This document shows, piece by piece, positions 35,270 to 41,016 of a stretch of DNA of 41,016 nt. Each line of letters starts with the position of its first letter. The stretch's first letter is position 1. The position numbers were made by a program, and so were the translations under genes. This DNA is from Methanobrevibacter sp. GTDB taxonomy: Archaea; Methanobacteriota; Methanobacteria; Methanobacteriales; Methanobacteriaceae. Under the pieces are notes generated by a model, which saw only the letters and a list, made by a program, of their open reading frames with translations, did not search any database and was not told where the DNA came from. Where the stretch lies: the NCBI RefSeq assembly GCF_015062935.1, contig NZ_SUTM01000014.1, positions 1-41,016 of the forward strand. The letters run 5' to 3'.

Positions 35270-36826
35270 CTAACCACCAAATAGCTCTTCAATCTCTTCT
35301 CTAACATAAGGATAGTCATTGCTGTCTGTTAAAATCTGGACCTGATCTGAATACTGGATTTTGAAGTCCTCCGTTGGAATTATATACTTGCCGTTTCTGA
35401 TAACTGACACAACAATTGCATTTTTAGGAAATGGAATGTCCTTGATTTTAAAGTTAATGTAATTGCAATCCAACGGCACAAGATATTCACTCAGGACATG
35501 TTTTGAAGGCTTTTTAACGAACTGCCTGTTTTTGCTTAAAAGCAACCTGTCATAAAGTGACTCATAGATAGGTTCGTTTCCGAGAAGTGTTGGAACAACA
35601 TATGCAATAAGTGACACGATAATCATTGCCACAAGGGATTCTGTTGAGCCAGACATTTCCGCAAGAAGTACAATACCAGTAATTGGTGAGCGGACGGTTG
35701 CTGCAAAAAACCCTGCCATTGAAATTATAACAAACCGATAAATCAAATCATGCTGCCAGCCGAAAGCCGGAACAACAACTGAACCGAATACTGCACCTAT
35801 ATATGCGCCCAGCACAAGGATAGGCAGGAATATGCCTCCAGGAGCTCCTGATGAGAATGAAAACATTGAAAATAGATATTTCAATACAAGAAGCAATACA
35901 AGAACTCCAAGTGACGGGATAGCTATGTCAAGCATGTCCATCATGAAATGACCTCCGTCACTAATTTCAGGAATCATGAGAGCTACAACACCTGAAACCA
36001 TGAATACCAGCACGAACTTGAGCCATGAAGGAATCTTAAGATTTTTTACTATATCGCTTGACTTGATCATTCCAATATTATAGACATAACCCAGAAGGCC
36101 AACAATCAAACCTAAAACGATTAAAATCCAGAATGAATCCAAAGGAATGTTCAATACAGGGAAATTCAATATTGTGGACTGGCCGAAAATGCCCTTTGAA
36201 ATAAAGTCAGATACAATAGCTGAAACCAGAGCTATGAAAACCAGGGTCTTATCAAAACCGTGATTGATTTCCTCAAAGACAAATATCACTCCTGCAAGGG
36301 GAGCATTGAATGCTGCAGTGATACCGACAGCAGAACCTACAAGAATCAGGCGAAGCTCATCGGTTTTGGATCCTTTGAAAAGCTTGGCTATTCCCTTTCC
36401 GGCCATACCTCCAATCTGAACGGACGGACCTTCAGGACCTAATGACAAACCGCCCAATGCTGTTAAAACACCGGCTACTATTTTAGAGAAAAGTACTTTT
36501 GCCCAGTTGGCTTCCATATGGCCTTTTACCTCCGCATAAACCTGAGGTATGCCGCTTCCAGAAGAATCTGCTTCCCATTTAGTTAAAAAATCAATTAAAA
36601 GCCCCATTATGGCAAGGGCTATAAAAAATAAAATGATGTAAAATACATTTCCATGTATAATACTTAAATAATCTCTTAAAACACTTTCTGAACCTGCAAG
36701 CAGCAAACGGTATAAGCATACCATCAATCCGGCAAATATACCTACCAGTACACCCTGAACAGTTAATCTGAAAATGTACTTTGGATTTTCTGTCACAGAT
36801 TTTAAAGTTTTTTCAAGAGATTTCAT
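35270..36826 (-). CDS. ClC-family chloride transporter with C-terminal TrkA-C domain
   Basis: A protein of 518 residues. The ClC signatures are present: GSGIPQ (90-95), GPEGPSVQIGG (130-140) with gating Glu132, and GGIFLPILVLGAYIGAVFG. The FVFEEINHG segment corresponds to the region of the proton glutamate in E. coli ClC-ec1, so Cl-/H+ exchange is more likely than a pure channel (inference). About residues 445-518 form a TrkA-C-like domain (HVLSEYLVPLDCNYINFKIKDIPFPK and following), which in related transporters binds a regulatory ligand. ATG at 36826 is 11 bp after the ATL-like gene and has no recognisable Shine-Dalgarno in the AT-only gap. Translation may depend on re-initiation from the upstream gene. 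The nitroreductase gene begins immediately after the stop. Confidence 0.95.
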   Translation of the reverse strand: MKSLEKTLKSVTENPKYIFRLTVQGVLVGIFAGLMVCLYRLLLAGSESVLRDYLSIIHGNVFYIILFFIALAIMGLLIDFLTKWEADSSGSGIPQVYAEVKGHMEANWAKVLFSKIVAGVLTALGGLSLGPEGPSVQIGGMAGKGIAKLFKGSKTDELRLILVGSAVGITAAFNAPLAGVIFVFEEINHGFDKTLVFIALVSAIVSDFISKGIFGQSTILNFPVLNIPLDSFWILIVLGLIVGLLGYVYNIGMIKSSDIVKNLKIPSWLKFVLVFMVSGVVALMIPEISDGGHFMMDMLDIAIPSLGVLVLLLVLKYLFSMFSFSSGAPGGIFLPILVLGAYIGAVFGSVVVPAFGWQHDLIYRFVIISMAGFFAATVRSPITGIVLLAEMSGSTESLVAMIIVSLIAYVVPTLLGNEPIYESLYDRLLLSKNRQFVKKPSKHVLSEYLVPLDCNYINFKIKDIPFPKNAIVVSVIRNGKYIIPTEDFKIQYSDQVQILTDSNDYPYVREEIEELFGG

Positions 36827-36837
36827 TATTTATTAAT

Positions 36838-37308
36838 TTATTGTAAATCATATAAGTTATTTTCATAGTCTTCGACAAAATATCTTATATTTTTTCTTCC
36901 CTTGGTTATGATTGAGTGACCTTCGCACTCCAGTTTGTGTTTTTGGTATTCAATTCCTCCAGGATATTTAGGATTCAGCTCACCGTGGGATTTTAAAGTT
37001 CTCCAAAAAGGAATTCTATCAAAATCCCTTTCACAGCTTGCCCTGGCAGACAGGTTTATGAACATTCCAGCAGTCATCGGGCAGGTGAAATCAGCACCAC
37101 GCCTTTGGGATAAAAATTCCCTGATTTCACGGATGGTAATCACTTTGCCTTCAGGAATTAAAGCCATAATGTCATTGTACTCCAGTGGCGGAGCTATCAG
37201 CATGTTTTTTCCGCCATATATCTCGATTGACCTTTCATGGTCAACCACTACTATTTTCGGCATATCTTTAGAGTCTTGTAATTTATCATTGAAAGTTTTG
37301 CGTGCCAT
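36838..37308 (-). CDS. ATL/MGMT-like DNA-binding protein
   Basis: A protein of 156 residues. Residues about 48-130 resemble the DNA-binding domain of alkylguanine transferases and alkyltransferase-like (ATL) proteins: ALIPEGKVITIREIREFLSQR, CPMTAGMFINLSA, IPFWRTLKSHGELNPKYPGG and YQKHKLECEGHSI. The transferase active-site PCHR sequence is absent; the equivalent place reads IPFWR. Methyl transfer is therefore not expected, and ATL proteins instead flag alkylated guanine for excision repair. The N-terminal 45 residues (DKLQDSKDMPKIVVVDHERS) are extra relative to short ATLs. Start ATG at 37308 with AGGTGAT at 4-5 nt. It leads an operon with ClC and nitroreductase; no functional link is obvious. 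Confidence 0.75.
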   Translation of the reverse strand: MARKTFNDKLQDSKDMPKIVVVDHERSIEIYGGKNMLIAPPLEYNDIMALIPEGKVITIREIREFLSQRRGADFTCPMTAGMFINLSARASCERDFDRIPFWRTLKSHGELNPKYPGGIEYQKHKLECEGHSIITKGRKNIRYFVEDYENNLYDLQ

Positions 37309-37644
37309 AATATCACCTTTGAAAAATCAAAGTAAACTTATTTAGACCTTACTGATATTTATACTCAATGAAAACAAAAACAGTTCAAATAAATCTTAAC
37401 AATTCAAGTAAATTTATACAAATTCACCCAAATACAAAATTAATTAAATAAAATATAAATTTTAAAAGATAAATTATTATTTTTTTATACTTATTGAGTT
37501 TTTAAAATTAAAATAAAAATAATTATACAAAGTATATAAAATTTATTATACATTAAAAATATAATATATACTTATTAAAGTTCAAAGAATAATGATTCAA
37601 ATAATGTTATTAAAATGAACAATTTATTAAAAATGAGGGAATTT
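37309..37644. other. AT-rich divergent promoter region (ATL operon / AGCS symporter)
   Basis: About 300 bp with almost no G or C. It contains numerous TATA-like elements (for example tatataaaattta near 37531 and ataatatatac near 37560). No coding sequence or structured RNA was seen. Confidence 0.6.
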
Positions 37645-39060
37645 ATGTTAGATATAGTTTATATTTTAAATCAGATTGACAATTTTTTGTACTTTCCCAT
37701 ACTGATTATTGTTATGGCAGTATCAGGATTGTATTTCACCACCAAAACCAGAGGGGTGCAGATAAGGCTGTTCATTGAATCTGTCAAACTCCTTCTGGAA
37801 CCTTCAGAAGACAAAAAATCCGTATCCTCACTGCAGGCAATGCTGGTTTCCACCGCTTCAAGGGTAGGGACAGGAAATATCATAGGTGTTTCAACAGCAC
37901 TCTGTCTCGGAGGACCAGGAGCATGTTTCTGGATGTGGGTTATGTGTATTATCGGAGCATCCTCCGCTTTCATTGAAAGTACACTTGCTCAAATCTTTAA
38001 AAGAAAAGATGATGAAGGAAAACCTTATGGGGGACCTGCATATTATATTGAACATGGCCTTGGAAAACCGAAAATAGCTGCACTGTTCTGCATTTTCCTA
38101 ATCTCAACATATGCTTTGGGATTCAATCTTTTATGTTCATATAACCTCCAGTCAACCTTCATGGACTATTCATTCTATAATGCAACAACACCTCTAATCA
38201 TAGGTGCAATATTGGCAATAATAGTCGGATACTGTCTGCTTGGAGGAGAAAACAGAATCGTCAAGATTACAAGTACAGTAGTTCCTATTATGGGAGTTTC
38301 ATATGTTGCAGTGGCATTGATTGTCATATTATTCAATTATCAGAACATTCCATCAATGTTTCTTTTGATTTTCCAGGATGCATTTGATTTCCAATCCATT
38401 GCCGGAGGTATTGTCGGATCTTGTCTTGTATACGGAATTAAAAGAGGATTATTCTCAAATGAAGCAGGTGTGGGATCTGCTCCTAACGCTTCAGCTTCCG
38501 CTAATGTATCACACCCTGCAAAACAGGGCCTTGTACAAACATTATCAGTTTATATAGATACACTTCTTTTATGTACTGCAACTGCATTGATGTGCTTGTC
38601 TACCAGTGTTGCAAGGGACGTGACAGTTTCAGGAGCACCATATGTACAGAATGCAATTTCAACCGTTTTCGGTACAGCAGGACCTATATTCATCACAGTT
38701 GCGATGGTGCTGTTTGCATTCACAACATTGCTCGGTAACATATATTATGTGGACAATGCATTGGCGTTCCTAAACAAAAAAAGGGTTCCTTCAAAAAGAT
38801 TCATGCAGATATTTTACCTGTTATGTGTAGTGGTAATTTTTGTCGGTGCGATAATTCCTATGGATGCCGCCTGGGCAATGGCTGACATTACAATGGGACT
38901 AATGACATTGATAAACCTGCCGACATGTGTAATTCTTGGAAAATACGCCATCGGATGTCTGCGCGATTATGAATATCAAAAGAAAGCAGGAAAAAATCCA
39001 GTATTTAAGTTAAGTTCAATAGGGCTTAACGAGGAAGAATTCGATTTCTGGAAAGATTAA
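37645..39060 (+). CDS. AGCS-family sodium:alanine/glycine symporter
   Basis: About 471 residues and 10-11 membrane helices. Family signatures are FFP-type N-terminal helix FLYFPILIIVMAVSGLYFT, SSLQAMLVSTASRVGTGNIIGVSTAL, PGACFWMWVMCIIGASSAFIESTLAQ, KPYGGPAYYI and RGLFSNEAGVGSAPNASASA. Members import alanine, glycine or related amino acids with Na+ or H+. I choose ATG at 37645 because GAGGGA (37635-37640) sits 4 nt upstream. The in-frame ATG at 37615 lacks a ribosome binding site and adds ten polar residues not typical of the family. The gene is convergent with the adhesin on its right. Confidence 0.93.
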   Translation: MLDIVYILNQIDNFLYFPILIIVMAVSGLYFTTKTRGVQIRLFIESVKLLLEPSEDKKSVSSLQAMLVSTASRVGTGNIIGVSTALCLGGPGACFWMWVMCIIGASSAFIESTLAQIFKRKDDEGKPYGGPAYYIEHGLGKPKIAALFCIFLISTYALGFNLLCSYNLQSTFMDYSFYNATTPLIIGAILAIIVGYCLLGGENRIVKITSTVVPIMGVSYVAVALIVILFNYQNIPSMFLLIFQDAFDFQSIAGGIVGSCLVYGIKRGLFSNEAGVGSAPNASASANVSHPAKQGLVQTLSVYIDTLLLCTATALMCLSTSVARDVTVSGAPYVQNAISTVFGTAGPIFITVAMVLFAFTTLLGNIYYVDNALAFLNKKRVPSKRFMQIFYLLCVVVIFVGAIIPMDAAWAMADITMGLMTLINLPTCVILGKYAIGCLRDYEYQKKAGKNPVFKLSSIGLNEEEFDFWKD

Positions 39061-39104
39061 TTTAAAAAAAGTTTCTTTAAAAAATCTGAAATATTATTTT
39101 TAAA

Positions 39105-39138
39105 AATAAAAAAAAGGTAGTGAGATATTATCTCACTA
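39105..39138 (-). terminator. Terminator overlapping the right-hand adhesin stop
   Basis: TAGTGAGATA-T-TATCTCACTA (39118-39138) is a strong hairpin. On the minus strand it is followed by CCTTTTTTTTATTTTTA, and the TAG stop is in the outer stem. Confidence 0.75.
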
Positions 39139-41016
39139 TTTTACAGTTAATTTTACACTTTTACTGCTTGATTCATAGGACACATCACCTGCAAATGAAA
39201 GTTTTGCAGTGAATTTTCCTTTCTTGTTGAGATTGGTTATTTTAAAGGTAACCTGACCTTTACTGTTAGTTTTACCAGTGTAGGTTTTGCCGTTGACTTT
39301 TAAAGTAATCTTTTTACCGGATGCAAGGTAAGTTTTACCGTCAACAGAAGCACCTTTAATGGTTTTTAAAGTAACAGTTAACTTTTTGGTTTTTGTTGCA
39401 ACTTTGTAGGTTTTTGCAGATGCAGAAATTGATGTAGGTTTCTTGTTGATTTTAACTACATAAACAGACATAGAAGCCTTATATTCATCATCACCTAAGA
39501 AAACAACAACAAAGGTGTATAATCCTGCATTCTTAAGGTTGATTTGAACATTAATGAAACCGTTTTCATCAGAAACCCTTTCCAGAGTAACTCCATTATA
39601 TCCAATATAAACTGTTTTATTTACAAGAGAGTTGCCGTTTTCATCAACAAGACGTGTTGTAAAGTTACTACCCCTTTCACCAACATAATAATCACAGGAG
39701 TACTGCTCAAAGTTTTCACCAAGTATGGATGTCGGAATCAATTCAGGAACCAAATTAATTGAAAGACTGCATGGCATGAAAGAACCATTACCTTCATAGA
39801 TTATTTCTACAAAACTTCCTGAAATGTTTTCAATGACAAACCAACCGTCCCTATCAGTTGTAGTATTGAATTTAACATCATCAACAGTGTAAATGATACT
39901 GGTATTAGCTAAAGCATCACCGGTAGATAATGTTAAAAATGCACCCAGACTGTTTTTGTAAACAGTCACATTCTTAAAGCTGGTATCAAATGCTTCAAGA
40001 TAGATGTTAGTACTATTTTCTGCAGCAGCGTAATCATCATCGCCTTCAAAGACAACAACTACACTGTGATCACCATAATCAAGAGAAGGAAGAGTTAAAC
40101 TGCCAACACCTTTATCATTCAACTTAACAGTAGATTTAACACCGTCAACAAATACAGATACTTCACCAAGAGCATTGGATTTAACAGTAACAACAGCATC
40201 TCTACCATTAATCTCATAGCTTACATCTAAAGTTGTATTGATTTTAGCAGGATTAACATTACTTAAATCAACTTCAAAGCTGGAAGGCATGAAAGAATCT
40301 TTACCCTCATATTTAAGCTCAACAACTTTACCAATAACATCTTCTACAGCAACCAAACCATCTTCACCAGTAGTTACATTATACTCTTTTCCATCAACAA
40401 TAACAGTAACAGTCTCATTAGCCAAAGCATCACCAGTAGCTAAAACCAGATAAGCAGACAAACCATAATTATCAACAGTAACATTGACAAACTTAGTGTC
40501 AAACGCTTCACGATAGATGTTAGTACTGTTTTCTGCAGCAGTGTATTCATCATCGCCTTCAAAGACAACAACTACACTGTGATCACCGTAATCAAGAGAA
40601 GGAAGAGTTAAACTGCCAACACCTTTATTATCTAACTTAACAGTAGATTTTACACCGTCAACAAATACTGCAACTTCACCAAGAGCATTGGATTTAACAG
40701 TAACAACAACATCAGTACCATTAATCTCATAGCTTACATCTAAAGTTGTATTGATTTTAGCAGGATTAACATTACTAAGGTCAACTTCAAAGCTGGAAGG
40801 CATGAAAGAATCTTTACCCTCATATTTAAGCTCAACAACTTTACCAATAACATCTTCTACAGCAACCAAACCATCTTCACCAGTAGTTACATTATACTCT
40901 TTTCCATCAACAATAACAGTAACAGTCTCATTAGCCAAAGCATCACCAGTAGCTAAAACCAGATAAGCAGACAAACCATAATTATCAACAGTAACATTGA
41001 CAAACTTAGTGTCAAA
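39136..41016 (-). CDS. Second giant adhesin-like surface protein, C-terminal part (partial)
   Basis: The frame is open from 39136 through the right edge, so the N-terminus lies outside the window; the apparent initiator at 40974 is an internal TTG. It carries two near-identical 171-residue units, each with two Ig-like (Big/SdrD-like) modules. Motifs are AFDTKFVNVTVDNYG, VIVDGKEYNVTTGEDG, VVELKYEGKDSFMP, VAVFVDGVKSTVKL and VVVVFEGDDEYTAAENST. A diverged third unit follows, then a module around ENFEQYSCDYYVGERG. The end is the Lys/Thr-rich Ig-like domain common to Methanobrevibacter adhesins (TSISASAKTYKVATKTKKL, closing SSKSVKLTVK). It is presumably a wall-attached adhesin with an unknown ligand. 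No sortase motif or membrane anchor is visible at the C-terminus. Confidence 0.9.
   Translation of the reverse strand, partial: FDTKFVNVTVDNYGLSAYLVLATGDALANETVTVIVDGKEYNVTTGEDGLVAVEDVIGKVVELKYEGKDSFMPSSFEVDLSNVNPAKINTTLDVSYEINGTDVVVTVKSNALGEVAVFVDGVKSTVKLDNKGVGSLTLPSLDYGDHSVVVVFEGDDEYTAAENSTNIYREAFDTKFVNVTVDNYGLSAYLVLATGDALANETVTVIVDGKEYNVTTGEDGLVAVEDVIGKVVELKYEGKDSFMPSSFEVDLSNVNPAKINTTLDVSYEINGRDAVVTVKSNALGEVSVFVDGVKSTVKLNDKGVGSLTLPSLDYGDHSVVVVFEGDDDYAAAENSTNIYLEAFDTSFKNVTVYKNSLGAFLTLSTGDALANTSIIYTVDDVKFNTTTDRDGWFVIENISGSFVEIIYEGNGSFMPCSLSINLVPELIPTSILGENFEQYSCDYYVGERGSNFTTRLVDENGNSLVNKTVYIGYNGVTLERVSDENGFINVQINLKNAGLYTFVVVFLGDDEYKASMSVYVVKINKKPTSISASAKTYKVATKTKKLTVTLKTIKGASVDGKTYLASGKKITLKVNGKTYTGKTNSKGQVTFKITNLNKKGKFTAKLSFAGDVSYESSSKSVKLTVK
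39991..41016 (-). repeat. 513-bp near-identical tandem repeats in the right-hand adhesin
   Basis: Sequence at about 40504-41016 repeats at 39991-40503 with a 513-bp (171-codon) period. Long stretches such as 40260-40453 and 40773-40966 look essentially identical, with only scattered differences elsewhere. The array continues past the window edge. Confidence 0.85.

Noticed and set aside
40238-40966. Two identical 71-codon plus-strand frames
   Set aside because: They are antisense shadows of the 513-bp adhesin repeat.
1-41016. Mobile elements, prophage, integration sites, tRNA genes
   Set aside because: No transposase, integrase, terminal inverted repeats or cloverleaf sequence was recognised on either strand.

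Overview
The window looks like a chromosomal segment of a gut or rumen methanogen of the Methanobacteriales, most likely Methanobrevibacter or a close relative. The evidence is the very AT-rich spacers, archaeal TATA-like boxes, GGTGA/GGAGG ribosome binding sites, giant Asn/Thr/Gly-rich adhesin-like proteins built from beta-helix, DUF11 and Ig-like repeats, DUF3344 surface modules, and a 6-phospho-3-hexuloisomerase. I see no rRNA, tRNA, CRISPR array, insertion sequence or phage gene. Species assignment is inference.

Layout. 1-8380 (minus): one giant surface adhesin that runs off the left edge. It is damaged twice: the expected ATG after a perfect Shine-Dalgarno reads ATC, and a one-base deletion near 5260 shifts the frame. 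8381-9419: AT-rich spacer. 9420-11825: a cupin-type HTH regulator followed by an acyl-CoA synthetase. 11996-12412: a small HAD-like protein. 12704-15582: a TPR protein next to two paralogues that resemble the N-terminal DUF4062-type domain of TEP1/NPHP3-like STAND proteins, but with no NTPase. 15809-18385: a DUF3344 surface protein. 18636-25423: a four-gene operon of a secreted, membrane-anchored CobN-like chelatase, a DUF2162 membrane protein, an ExbB/TolQ-like channel and a DUF2149 protein that looks like ExbD. 25670-27037: a MATE exporter, divergent from a small flavodoxin (27086-27493). 27490-29087: two coupled K+-channel-like membrane proteins. 29191-31029: a membrane-anchored tannase-like esterase. 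31258-32058: a PHI-like SIS protein. 32138-34699: a DUF285 (BspA-like) repeat protein without a signal peptide. 34769-37308: an operon of an ATL/MGMT-like protein, a ClC chloride transporter with a TrkA-C tail, and a nitroreductase. 37645-39060: an AGCS amino-acid symporter. 39136-41016: a second giant adhesin running off the right edge.

Two clusters deserve most attention. First, the CobN-like/DUF2162/ExbB/DUF2149 operon has the composition of the HmuSTUV part of bacterial haem-utilisation loci. It reads as a proton-driven device acting on an extracellular tetrapyrrole or metal chelate. The DUF3344 surface gene beside it shares its promoter 12-mer and a recurrent AAAAGTAWTACT motif, so it may be the surface partner. 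Second, the tandem stand-alone TEP1/NPHP3-N-like proteins with an adjacent TPR protein look like the parts of a STAND sensor without its motor, and I know of no assigned function for such a set. Functions for both clusters are inference from domain resemblance and context; no searches could be run.
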